A DNA stretch of 64,000 nt from NCBI GenBank assembly GCA_035949375.1, contig DASZIG010000081.1, positions 1 to 64,000 on the forward strand, in the 5' to 3' direction. This stretch comes from Gp13-AA77 sp035949375 (GTDB lineage: Bacteria; Acidobacteriota; Terriglobia; UBA7540). This document shows, one piece after another, positions 33,332 through 41,869 of the stretch. Both the position numbers and the translations under genes were made by a program. The notes under the pieces are model-generated. The model worked only from the letters and a program-made list of their open reading frames with translations, was not told where the DNA came from and made no database searches. Each line of letters opens with the position of its first letter. Position 1 is the first letter of the stretch.

Positions 33332-35587
33332 CTATTCCGTCTTCTCGAGCATGATCGAGGTGCTATCGTAATCCCCCTGCAGGTTGAAGTCGAGACCGTG
33401 GTGCATCAGGTAAGAGCCGGTCATGACCTCGGACTTATCCAGCAGATTGTCATCGATGGCCCTGACCCGGTAGCTTGCGCCTTCTTCGAGCCCCCGCAGC
33501 AGGATGGTGGGCGCGGGCCGCAGGAATTGCTGCGAGTGCAGGAAAGCGAAGAGCACCGCCTGCCTGCCGTCCGCCGAGACGTACTCATTGGCGGTCAAGT
33601 TCCCTTCGCGGGGCGAGAACAGCCGGTAAAGATCACCCTCCTGCACGGTCTCGCGGACGCTTTTGTAGTAGGCGACCATCCTGGTGGCCAGAGCGAAATC
33701 CTCATCCGACCAGTGGTTCAGGTTTGAACCGATTCCGAGCGCGCCCTGCATGGCCACCAGAAACCTGAACTTGAGCGGCGTGGAGCGCCCGTTGAGGTTG
33801 GGCACGTCCGTGACCCAGGCGGACATCACTTTAGGCGCGTAGGCGAAGCTGAAGCCCTCCTGGATGCGCAGGCGGTCGAAAGCCTCCGTGTTGTCGGAGG
33901 TCCAGACCACGCTCGCGCGCTTGAGAATGCCGAGGTCCACGCGTCCGCCGCCTCCCGAGCAGGATTCGATCTCGAGACCGGGGTGCCGGGCTCGAAGCCG
34001 GTCCATGATCTCGTAAACGTTGCGGACGTACTTCACCCAGATCTCTTTCTGCTCGCCAGGCGGCGCCTCCGCCCAGCCGGGCTCGGAGAAATGCCGGTTC
34101 ATGTCCCACTTGATGTACTTGATGTTGTTTTCGGAAAGGACCTTGTCGAGGGCGCCGAAGATGTATTCCTTCACGTCGTCGCGCGCCATGTTCAACACCA
34201 GTTGGTTGCGGGCCTCGCTGCGCGGCCGCCCGGGGAAATTCATCGCCCAATCCGGGTGCGCGCGGTAAAGGTCGCTGTCGGGATTCACCATCTCCGGCTC
34301 GAACCAGAGTCCGAAGTCCAGGCCCAGCCCGTTGACATAACTGATGAGCGGTTTCAGGCCGTTCGGAAATTTCTGCGGGTTGACGACCCAGTCGCCGAGG
34401 CCGGCGTGGTCGTCGTTGCGGCGGCCGAACCAGCCGTCGTCCATCACGAACAACTCCACGCCGAGCCTGGCCGCCTTATCCGCCAGCGCCTTCTGCCCGG
34501 CCTCGTCCACATGGAACGTGGTCGCCTCCCAGGAGTTGTAGAGCACCGGCCGTACGCGCGGATGAACGTGGTCGGGGAGAATCTCGTCGCGCTCGAAGCG
34601 ATGCATGAGCCGCGAAGCCTCGCCAAATCCCTTCCCTGAATAGCCCCCGTAATAGGGCGGAGTCTCGAACGACCCGCCGGGCGCGAGCGGCCAGGCGAAG
34701 TCGAAATCGTTATAGCCTCCGGTGACGCGGACCTGATGGGCGGGCGGCGTGTCTTCAACCACGAGCTTCCAGTTCCCGCTCCAGCCGAGCGCGCCGAACC
34801 ACACCCGCCCGTGATCTTCGCCGGCTTCGCCTCCGGCGTCGATGGCAAACCAGGGATTCAACTGGTGGCTGGTGTTTCCGCGCCGGCTTTCCAGGATGAA
34901 CTTGCCGGGATTGATGGACTGCCGCGTGAGTTGCGTCTCATCAGCCCAGCGGCCCGTGAGATAGGTGAGGCGATAGCCTTCGCCCGCCGGCACGTACCAG
35001 ACGCCCGATTGCGCGCTCTCAAGCGTCACCGTCTGTGCAGTCCGGTTCTCGATCGTGGCCTGCTTGCGAATAATGTCTTCCTTGGGGAAGACGGTGTAGG
35101 TCAGATTGACGAACAGGCCGTACTGGATGTCCTTCAGCCGGATCGTCAGGGTGTCATCGTGGATCTGGTGGGACTCGTACTTCAAAACCACGTCGCGCAC
35201 CCCGTCGGCGAGCGTCACTTTCAGCGCCGGCTCATTGTAATAGCGCCCGCCCCAGCCGGGATACTCGATGTTCGTCATGGTCTCGGTGGAGTCGAACGAG
35301 GCTGACTGGTGGCCCGTGTGGGCCGGGGCCAGCCCGGCGTCGCCCTCGAGCTTCTCGCCCCAGTACAGGCTCTGAAGTTCATTCTCCTGATTGATGCCGA
35401 TGACGTACGACGTTCGCGCCGTGTCCAGAACCCAGACTTTCAGGCTGTCGAGATAACGCACGTCGGGCTGCGGAGCCGCGTCGGCAGCTCTTGTGGCGGG
35501 CGCCAGCATGGCGGAAGCCACCACAGCCATGGCGCCGACCCGGAGGCGCCGTCCCGAGGACTTGCGATAAGCAGCACGCTCAACCAT
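33332..35587 (-). CDS. Exported GH36 alpha-galactosidase
   Basis: Hydrolyses alpha-1,6-galactosides such as melibiose or raffinose-type sugars. An N-terminal signal (basic KSSGRRLR, hydrophobic core, cleavage near AADAA at about residue 37) is followed by the beta-supersandwich domain and the barrel. The nucleophile is Asp495 in IKWDMNRHF, and the acid/base is Asp565 in VWTSDNTEA. The 70-residue spacing equals that of characterised GH36 enzymes. CSGGGGRVDLGIL precedes the acid/base. The frame has an upstream TTG at 35599, but GGAG lies just before ATG 35587. It has 751 residues. It fits with galK, galT and the GH2 gene downstream as galactose-releasing machinery. Confidence 0.93.
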   Translation of the reverse strand: MVERAAYRKSSGRRLRVGAMAVVASAMLAPATRAADAAPQPDVRYLDSLKVWVLDTARTSYVIGINQENELQSLYWGEKLEGDAGLAPAHTGHQSASFDSTETMTNIEYPGWGGRYYNEPALKVTLADGVRDVVLKYESHQIHDDTLTIRLKDIQYGLFVNLTYTVFPKEDIIRKQATIENRTAQTVTLESAQSGVWYVPAGEGYRLTYLTGRWADETQLTRQSINPGKFILESRRGNTSHQLNPWFAIDAGGEAGEDHGRVWFGALGWSGNWKLVVEDTPPAHQVRVTGGYNDFDFAWPLAPGGSFETPPYYGGYSGKGFGEASRLMHRFERDEILPDHVHPRVRPVLYNSWEATTFHVDEAGQKALADKAARLGVELFVMDDGWFGRRNDDHAGLGDWVVNPQKFPNGLKPLISYVNGLGLDFGLWFEPEMVNPDSDLYRAHPDWAMNFPGRPRSEARNQLVLNMARDDVKEYIFGALDKVLSENNIKYIKWDMNRHFSEPGWAEAPPGEQKEIWVKYVRNVYEIMDRLRARHPGLEIESCSGGGGRVDLGILKRASVVWTSDNTEAFDRLRIQEGFSFAYAPKVMSAWVTDVPNLNGRSTPLKFRFLVAMQGALGIGSNLNHWSDEDFALATRMVAYYKSVRETVQEGDLYRLFSPREGNLTANEYVSADGRQAVLFAFLHSQQFLRPAPTILLRGLEEGASYRVRAIDDNLLDKSEVMTGSYLMHHGLDFNLQGDYDSTSIMLEKTE

Positions 35588-35654
35588 CTCAAACTCCAAT
35601 CCTATTTGGGCTCACTTACGCTCGGAAAGGTGGTGCCTTAATTTCGGAGGCGAA

Positions 35655-37538
35655 TCAAGCGCCCAGCAGGCGGCGAATCTCGGCGCTTAGCCTCTGGTCT
35701 TCCGTGTAGCCGCTCTTGCGCAGACGCTCCGATTCATCGAACTCGGTTTGCGCCTTGTCGAGTTTCCCTGCCTGACGGTACGCCTGTCCCAGCCGGTAGT
35801 GGGCCTCCGCCCACTGCGGGTCGAGCGCTACGGCGCGCTCGAACTCGGAGGCCGCCTGCTGCGGCTGGTTTTGATCGGCCAGCACTGCGCCGAGTTCGAA
35901 GTGGGCCTCGGCCAGAGACGGATCCAAAGCGATGGCCGAACTGAGCAGTTGCTCAACCTGCCCCGGATCAGCCGGGGCCTGCCCCGCAATCCGGCTTCGC
36001 CACAAGCACAGCGCGTAATAGTATTGCGCCGGCGCATTCCCGGGGTGACTCGCCGCGTACCTCCCGACAAGCTTCAGAGCCCGGTCAGTCTCCGCCGGCG
36101 ATGCCGCGTAAGCCTGCGCCAGGAAAAAATAAGCCTGGGGCTCGTCAGGGCCGATATCGACAGCTTTGCACAGTGTGTCGATCGCCTGCAGGTACAGGCC
36201 TCGAGAATAATCAGCGACGCCCAGGCCCAGCATCATCCTGGCGGACTCAGGAAACCGCTCGGCACCCTGCCGGAAGGCGTCGGCCGCCCTTGGATAGTCG
36301 CCGCCCAGCAGCAGGCCGCGCGCGCGTTCAAAGCTGCTGGACTCCGCTGCCGCATCTGCTCCCCCGCCGGCCGACGCCGGGCCCTTCGACGCCGTTCCCA
36401 GCTCCCCGAGCGCCTGGCGCAGCTCCGATCCTCGCGCCTGGGTCTGGGACGAATAGCCTCCGGCATCCACCGAGCCTGAGACTCCGCCCGGCTTGAGCCC
36501 GGCAGAGTCGGAGAACTCGATGCCCGCGTCCGAACTCGTGTCTGTTGACTTCCCGGAAGGCGCAGCGCCGGCCGGCGCCTGCATCGCGAGCACAAACTGC
36601 CGGACCTGCTGCCGCTGGCGGTCTGCCTCCGCAGGCTGTTGTTCGTGGAGGCGCTGATAAATTTGGATTTCCCGGTTCGCCTCCGATTCTTGACCCAGCC
36701 GGGCCAGAGCCTGGCCGAGGCGCTGGTGTGCCTCTGCGAGGCCGGGGTCGAGTTCGAGCGCCTGGCGGTACTGATCGACAGCCTTCTGATACTCGCGTTG
36801 GCCGTCCAATAGGATCCCGAGCTGAAGATGGGCACCGGGGAATTTCGGGTCCAGGGTGAGGGCGCGCTCGAGCAGAGGCTGAACCTGGCTGAGCGGCGCG
36901 CCACCCGTCGAACCGATGCGCGCTTTCCACAGGCTCATGGCGTAATCGTATTGCGCCTGGGCGCTATTGGGCGCGGCCTGTGCGAAGCGATGCAGGCGCT
37001 CGGTCACGGCTGCGGCTCTGTCGGGGGCCAGGTCGTAGGTCTTGCCAAGAAACTGGTAGGGCCGCGGAGCCATCGGGTCGAGATCACTCGCCTTCATGAA
37101 CGCGTCCACCGCCTGATCATAGACGCCGCGCGAGTAAAGCGCGACGCCCAGCCCCAGTTGCAGCCGCGAAGAGCGGGGATAGCGCTCGACTCCATCATCA
37201 AAGACCTGCGTCGCCGGGTCGTAGCCGGCATGCAACAGCAAGTCGCAACCCCGAGCGAAAATGTCGGCTTCGGAAGGCTCCGGGTGCGCCGCCGGCTGTG
37301 ACTGCTGATCGAGCGCGGCTTGATCGGCCGCAGTCACTGCCTCCGACGCCGACTGTTGCGGCAACAGTTGCGTCTCGGCCGCGACGCCGCCGGCGAGACA
37401 CCACAGCAACGCCAGGACGCTTCGGAGCGCTGCGCGCCTGGAAAGAAACCGTCTCGCAAACGTCCCAAGCGCTTTCAACAAAAAGGCCTCACGACGAAGA
37501 GCACAGAGGGCTATAAACAGCAGACCCGCCGGCGGCAT
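35655..37538 (-). CDS. Exported TPR protein with internal duplication
   Basis: Tetratricopeptide-repeat scaffold, probably secreted or envelope-bound. A long basic N-terminus leads to a hydrophobic segment (LRSVLALLWCLAGGVAAE) that looks like a signal peptide, so the true start may lie nearer 37478 than 37538. Two halves (about residues 95-330 and 395-620) repeat the same order: AARGCDLLL/ARGLLLGGDYP, LQLGLGVALYSRGVYDQA/LMLGLGVADYSRGLYLQA, then TPR arrays. Between them is a low-complexity linker. The motif ADRQRQQVRQFV at the end of half one recurs in the TPR protein at 40244-41647. The function is unknown. Confidence 0.82.
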   Translation of the reverse strand: MPPAGLLFIALCALRREAFLLKALGTFARRFLSRRAALRSVLALLWCLAGGVAAETQLLPQQSASEAVTAADQAALDQQSQPAAHPEPSEADIFARGCDLLLHAGYDPATQVFDDGVERYPRSSRLQLGLGVALYSRGVYDQAVDAFMKASDLDPMAPRPYQFLGKTYDLAPDRAAAVTERLHRFAQAAPNSAQAQYDYAMSLWKARIGSTGGAPLSQVQPLLERALTLDPKFPGAHLQLGILLDGQREYQKAVDQYRQALELDPGLAEAHQRLGQALARLGQESEANREIQIYQRLHEQQPAEADRQRQQVRQFVLAMQAPAGAAPSGKSTDTSSDAGIEFSDSAGLKPGGVSGSVDAGGYSSQTQARGSELRQALGELGTASKGPASAGGGADAAAESSSFERARGLLLGGDYPRAADAFRQGAERFPESARMMLGLGVADYSRGLYLQAIDTLCKAVDIGPDEPQAYFFLAQAYAASPAETDRALKLVGRYAASHPGNAPAQYYYALCLWRSRIAGQAPADPGQVEQLLSSAIALDPSLAEAHFELGAVLADQNQPQQAASEFERAVALDPQWAEAHYRLGQAYRQAGKLDKAQTEFDESERLRKSGYTEDQRLSAEIRRLLGA

Positions 37539-37623
37539 TTGCCCAACTCAGTGTTTATGCAAATCCCCGTGGCAAATCTTAGCCAGACCCAACTGGTGGG
37601 CCGTCCAGCCACTTCTTGAACAA

Positions 37624-37707
37624 CCACCCCCGGCCCCTCCTTATCAAGGAGGGGAGCTCCATCAAGGGGGGGAGCTCCCCTCCTCGTTGAGGAGGGTTTA
37701 GGGGTGG
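37624..37707. repeat. Long imperfect palindrome (37-nt arms)
   Basis: The arm CCACCCC...GGAGCTCC (37624-37660) pairs with GGAGCTCC...GGGGTGG (37671-37707) with about 30 of 37 positions complementary. The loop is ATCAAGGGGG. Each arm also contains its own small hairpin (CCTCCTT/AAGGAGG). It lies upstream of the TPR gene and downstream of the 403-residue gene. It could act as a terminator or be a mobile palindromic unit. Confidence 0.7.
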
Positions 37708-37762
37708 CGGTCGCCAACAACCGGTCTAATGGCCGCCGTAGCGAATTGAATGGGACAGCCCA

Positions 37763-38974
37763 TTACGTGATCTGACCGATCAGCGCCTTCAGGTCGATTT
37801 CGCTCGCGGACTCGCTGCCCCGGGGCAACGCCGGCGAGATTGCCAAACCGTCCCGATGTCCCTCGAACCAGACCAGGAACGACGATTGCTCAGCGCCGGG
37901 CAGACGCTGCTGGTTCAGCCAGGTATAGTAAGCGCCCATGTCGGCATCTACGAGCGACCCTTCAGGATCGGGGATCGGCTGCTGGTCGCCACGATTCGCA
38001 ATCAGCTCATTCATGGGACGCTGGCGCTGGCGCGGCGCGTAGCGAGCGAGCAACGTCAGCGGCTGGGCCCGCCGCCAGGCCTCGCGCGCCGTCCACTGCA
38101 CGAAGGTAGTGCTGAAAATCTGCGTGCCCGAGCCTTCGGTGAGCACGCTGATCCGGAAGCGATTCAACACGGCTTCCGGGGCGGCCCCGCTCAGGCCAAG
38201 CTCGTCCGGACGAAGCTCGGCCAGCATGGTGCGCAGCGCTTCCGGACCTCCGATTCCAGACTGGATGGCTTTCTCCATTTTGTTCAGCAGGGCCGCGCGG
38301 ACGGACGCAAGCGCGCCATAGGAGACCGTGGTGAGCCCCTGGCGGGCATCCTCCGGCGTCCCGCCATCGATGTACCAGTGCGCATAAGGGATGGGATGGG
38401 CCGCGGCGCGCGCGGCCACGGCATCGAGCAGAACACGGACTCCGTTGTCAGGATTCACCCGGCTGAAGTAGACGCCCTGCTTGCGCATCTTACGGAACAG
38501 CGTATACCGGGTGTCGCCGATTCCCTGCCCCACAACCACAATCCCAAGCCTCGGCACGGGCAGCGGATCCTTCGGACGGGCGGCGTCGACTTTCTGAACG
38601 TAGTCGAGCGCGGCGCCGCGGAAAGCGTCGATCTGGTGCGTAGCCCACAGATGGGCGGCCAGGTCCTCGCCGAAGCGTCCCGGCTGGTTGACCCAGTCAT
38701 GATTCTGAAGCTCGGGGGAGACCTTCAATCCGGCAAACCCGCCGAGCAGCCGCTCGCGTTGCTCGGGCGCGAGCGTCCCGAGATAAGCAAGCTGGCGATC
38801 GAGGTCCTGCCGCTCGGCCGGGAACTTCCAGTCGTAAACGATAATCTCTTTGAGCAAAAGCGGCACAAAGGCAGGCGGAAGTTGCTGTAATAACGCGATA
38901 TGTGCGACGGCCAGTTGCCGGGCCTCGGGCGGGTACGACTGGAATTGCGCGGGTTGAAGCTCGGTCGGAAGCAT
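37763..38974 (-). CDS. Uncharacterised protein (403 aa), partner of the Tat-exported phosphatase-like gene
   Basis: Not recognised as a named family. It has no signal peptide or membrane helix, so it is probably cytoplasmic. The first 120 residues are helical (LLQQLPPAFVPLLLKEIIVYD). A Rossmann-like strand-loop LPVPRLGIVVVGQGIG is near residue 145, and HWYIDGGTPEDA and VLTEGSGTQIFSTTFVQWTA follow. TEGSGTQIFSTTFVQWTAREAWRRA could be a catalytic loop (given here as two overlapping parts around residue 285). The start is 6 nt after the stop of the upstream gene, so the two are co-expressed. Such tight pairing suggests that the two work together. Confidence 0.75.
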   Translation of the reverse strand: MLPTELQPAQFQSYPPEARQLAVAHIALLQQLPPAFVPLLLKEIIVYDWKFPAERQDLDRQLAYLGTLAPEQRERLLGGFAGLKVSPELQNHDWVNQPGRFGEDLAAHLWATHQIDAFRGAALDYVQKVDAARPKDPLPVPRLGIVVVGQGIGDTRYTLFRKMRKQGVYFSRVNPDNGVRVLLDAVAARAAAHPIPYAHWYIDGGTPEDARQGLTTVSYGALASVRAALLNKMEKAIQSGIGGPEALRTMLAELRPDELGLSGAAPEAVLNRFRISVLTEGSGTQIFSTTFVQWTAREAWRRAQPLTLLARYAPRQRQRPMNELIANRGDQQPIPDPEGSLVDADMGAYYTWLNQQRLPGAEQSSFLVWFEGHRDGLAISPALPRGSESASEIDLKALIGQIT

Positions 38975-38980
38975 GGCCTG

Positions 38981-40147
38981 CTATGTGACCTCCGCAAGCG
39001 CCTTCCCGGAGGAGAGTCGTGGCGAAAACCCGAGCAGTGCGCCCAGGGTCGGTACCAGGTCCGTCGATTCCACCGGCCGGTCCACGACCACGTTCTGGCG
39101 AATGCCCGGGCCCATGACCATCATCCAGGTGGTGCGGGAGAGCGGGTCGCCGGTGCGGTGGTGCTGGAATCCGTTTCCGCCAGAATCCGTGTCCGAATCG
39201 CGGCCGAAGTCGGGGAGAATGAACATCGCGGTCTTGCCCGCATATTCGGGTTCGCTCTGGATGGTCTTCCAGATCTCGGCCGAGAGGCGGTCCGAACGCT
39301 GGATGCCGTCGATGTAAAGCGAGTAAGTCCCGGAGTGGGCGATGTCAATGTCGTGCAGCGTGATCCAAAGCAGGCTGGGCGCGAACTGCCGCATGAGCTG
39401 GTGCGCCACGTACACCGAGAGCTCGTCTGGACTCGCGAGGCTGCGCGCGTGCGCCGTGAAGTCCGCCACCGACAGCTTTAGAATCTCGCCGAGCTGCCGC
39501 AACTCGAACTCGCTGCCGCTGAGCTCGGGCGTGTAGAGGGGCGTCTCGTAGTTGTCGCGCAGAAGGTGCTGGTATTCAACCTGCCCGCCGGAAGAGAGCG
39601 CCGCGGTGAGCAGGCGTTTCGGCAGGATCACTCCTGCGCCCAGGCCGGCGCCGTAGGAACGATGCCCGCTCTCACCGATGCGGTTGAACCCGTTGCTCGG
39701 CGCCACCACCCAGGCGTCGGTCGCCGGCCGCTTCAGGTCTTTCCGGAAATATTCGAAGACGGTGGGATTCTCCGGCGCCACCGCCGCGAAGTTATTGAAG
39801 GTCTCGTAGACGCCGGTTGCCAGGCTGGCCGTGGCCACGTAGTGGCCAAGAATGCCGCGGTTCACAACTTGCGTGAAAAACGTGGCCTGCGGAATCAGCT
39901 CGCCGAGAAGATGCGGGATATTCTCCTGACCCTCGGGCATGAAGGTCTCCTCGTCGCGCGCGCCGCCTCCGAACGTAACCACCACGACCTTGCGCACGCC
40001 GGCCGAGGCCAGAGCCGGCATCGGCCCGAGACCGAACAAGGCCGCGGCAGCGCCCGCGCCGGTGACCGTCCGCAGGAAATCGCGACGCTCCCAGGAAATC
40101 GCCTGGGCCAATTCTCGAGGAGTAGCAGCGCCCCGCTTTGTGAGCAC
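38981..40147 (-). CDS. Tat-exported alkaline-phosphatase-superfamily (sulfatase/DUF1501-like) protein
   Basis: A twin-arginine signal (WERRDFLRTVTGAGAAAALFG) sends the folded protein across the inner membrane. The mature part resembles the alkaline-phosphatase/sulfatase superfamily: strand KVVVVTFGGGARDEETF, GILGHYVATASLATGVYE, and a late metal-site-like ILPDFGRDSDTDSGGNGF with HHRTG. The first metal-ligand Asp of active members seems to be replaced by FGGG, so catalysis is uncertain. It starts with GTG at 40147. The 403-residue gene follows after 6 nt. The substrate is unknown. Confidence 0.78.
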   Translation of the reverse strand: MLTKRGAATPRELAQAISWERRDFLRTVTGAGAAAALFGLGPMPALASAGVRKVVVVTFGGGARDEETFMPEGQENIPHLLGELIPQATFFTQVVNRGILGHYVATASLATGVYETFNNFAAVAPENPTVFEYFRKDLKRPATDAWVVAPSNGFNRIGESGHRSYGAGLGAGVILPKRLLTAALSSGGQVEYQHLLRDNYETPLYTPELSGSEFELRQLGEILKLSVADFTAHARSLASPDELSVYVAHQLMRQFAPSLLWITLHDIDIAHSGTYSLYIDGIQRSDRLSAEIWKTIQSEPEYAGKTAMFILPDFGRDSDTDSGGNGFQHHRTGDPLSRTTWMMVMGPGIRQNVVVDRPVESTDLVPTLGALLGFSPRLSSGKALAEVT

Positions 40148-40243
40148 GCGTGGAAAGATGCGGCACCTTCTTTCAGGCAGCGAGCCGATTTCGCGTCAGT
40201 GTATCACCCGCATCGAGGCGGAGCAACGAATTCAGGCCAAAGC

Positions 40244-41647
40244 TCACGGCCCGGCTGGGGCCGCCTTCGCGGAGTAGACGAACTGTTTGACCTGCTCCCG
40301 TTGCTTATCGACTTCCGCCAGATGTCGTTCGTAGAGTTGCTGGTGGATCTGGAACTCCTTCTGTGCCAAATCCTGCTGGCCGAGGTGAACATATGCCTGG
40401 CCCAGCCGGAAGTGGGCATCAGGGAGATCGGGCGAGAGCTTGAGAGCCTCAAGATACTCCGGTACAGCTTCACGGTATTTTCGACGCTGGGAATAGAGGT
40501 TGCCGAGCTGGAGATGCGCGTCACCGGACGAAGGATCGAGAGCGATCGACTTTCTCAGCAGGGACTCTATTTGGTCGAGGTACGTGGCGTCCGTATCCGA
40601 GCGATTTCCCTTCCAGAGGCTCAGGGCGTAATCCAATACAGCCTGCGCATCGTTCGGTCGGAGATCGGCGAACCGGTGGAAGCGCTGGATGACCTCGTCG
40701 GCCTGGTTCGGAGACTGCTCGTAGGCCTTGCTTAGAAAATAGTAAGCGTGCGCGTCAGACGGGTTCAGATCAGTGGCTTTGATGAGGGCTTTCACAGCGT
40801 CGTCGTAGCTGCCTTGCAGAAAAAACGCGAGCCCGAGCCCGAGCGCCAGCCGCGGTGAGTTTGGATAGCGCTTCAGCGCCGCCGAGAAGACTTGAATGGC
40901 GGGACCTGAGGTTTGATGCACCAGGAGTTCGCCACCCCAGTCGAAGAGGTACGATTCACTCGGCTCCATGTACGCCGCCGCCTGGTATTCGTGCACGGCG
41001 TCCAGATAATCCCCTGACTGTTCTTCAACCTCCGCGAGCAGGTCGTGCAACTCGGCGGTGTCCTTCTGCTTCAACAGGTCTCGAATCTGCTGGCCGGCTT
41101 CGCGCAAGCGCCCCGTCTTTTCGTACGCCAGGGCCAGGTTGTATCCGTTGTCATACGACTCCGGCTGGGCCTTCTGAGCGGTTTCCAGGTACGGAATCGC
41201 GGCGGCGATGTTCCCCTTGGCCAGGTAAAACTCGCCGAGGTTATGATTGGCGTCGAAACTCGCGGGCTCCAGTTCGACGACCTTCTTCAATTCGGCCTCG
41301 GCCAATTGCGCTTTCCCCAGGCCGGCAAGGTTCATGGCCAGGTTATTCCGGGCGGGCCCGGAGTCCGGTTTCAGCCGGACGGCCTCCTGAAAGCGCGGAG
41401 TGGCCTTCTCGTCCTGACCTTCGGCCGAGTAGACGAGCCCCAGCAACTCCTCAACGTCAAAATTGTGAGGCGAATCGCGCTGGAGCGATTCGAGCTCCTG
41501 CTGCGCCGCCGCGTACTGTCGGGAATTATAATGCGCCAAAGCGGACTGGAATCGGTCCGCGAGCCCGTCGGCACGTGCTCCGCTCGCCGGAGCACACCAC
41601 AGCGCCGTCAGGAGCAGAGCGGCTGCGGTCCGGCCGAACGCTAACAT
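40244..41647 (-). CDS. Exported TPR protein (467 aa)
   Basis: A signal peptide (MLAFGRTAAALLLTALWCAP) is followed by TPR repeats over nearly the whole length (for example FDVEELLGLVYSAEGQDEKA, PASFDANHNLGEFYLAKGN and DAHLQLGNLYSQRRKYREA). The C-terminal VDKQREQVKQFVYSA matches the linker motif of the TPR protein at 35655-37538, so the two are paralogues. It is divergent from the 852-residue TPR gene. The shared intergenic region contains the 10-bp palindrome ATGCTAGCAT at 41655-41664. It is likely an extracytoplasmic scaffold; specific partners are unknown. Confidence 0.85.
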   Translation of the reverse strand: MLAFGRTAAALLLTALWCAPASGARADGLADRFQSALAHYNSRQYAAAQQELESLQRDSPHNFDVEELLGLVYSAEGQDEKATPRFQEAVRLKPDSGPARNNLAMNLAGLGKAQLAEAELKKVVELEPASFDANHNLGEFYLAKGNIAAAIPYLETAQKAQPESYDNGYNLALAYEKTGRLREAGQQIRDLLKQKDTAELHDLLAEVEEQSGDYLDAVHEYQAAAYMEPSESYLFDWGGELLVHQTSGPAIQVFSAALKRYPNSPRLALGLGLAFFLQGSYDDAVKALIKATDLNPSDAHAYYFLSKAYEQSPNQADEVIQRFHRFADLRPNDAQAVLDYALSLWKGNRSDTDATYLDQIESLLRKSIALDPSSGDAHLQLGNLYSQRRKYREAVPEYLEALKLSPDLPDAHFRLGQAYVHLGQQDLAQKEFQIHQQLYERHLAEVDKQREQVKQFVYSAKAAPAGP

Positions 41648-41869
41648 GCTCTATATGCTAGCATCTCTCCGTAGCACCGTGAAATTCTTCGAAGCGGCGG
41701 GCCCCTGCGCGGCAGGCCCTTCGCCTACGCAGGCAGCGAGCCCTTTCAGGCAGTCAGGCGATGCAGTGTTGCTCGTCAAGGAGGGCTGCGCTAGGATGGG
41801 CGGTGAACGATGCCGCGTCTTACAAACAGCCCCGTTGCCTCGAGGGATCGCCACGCCGGACCACATCAG

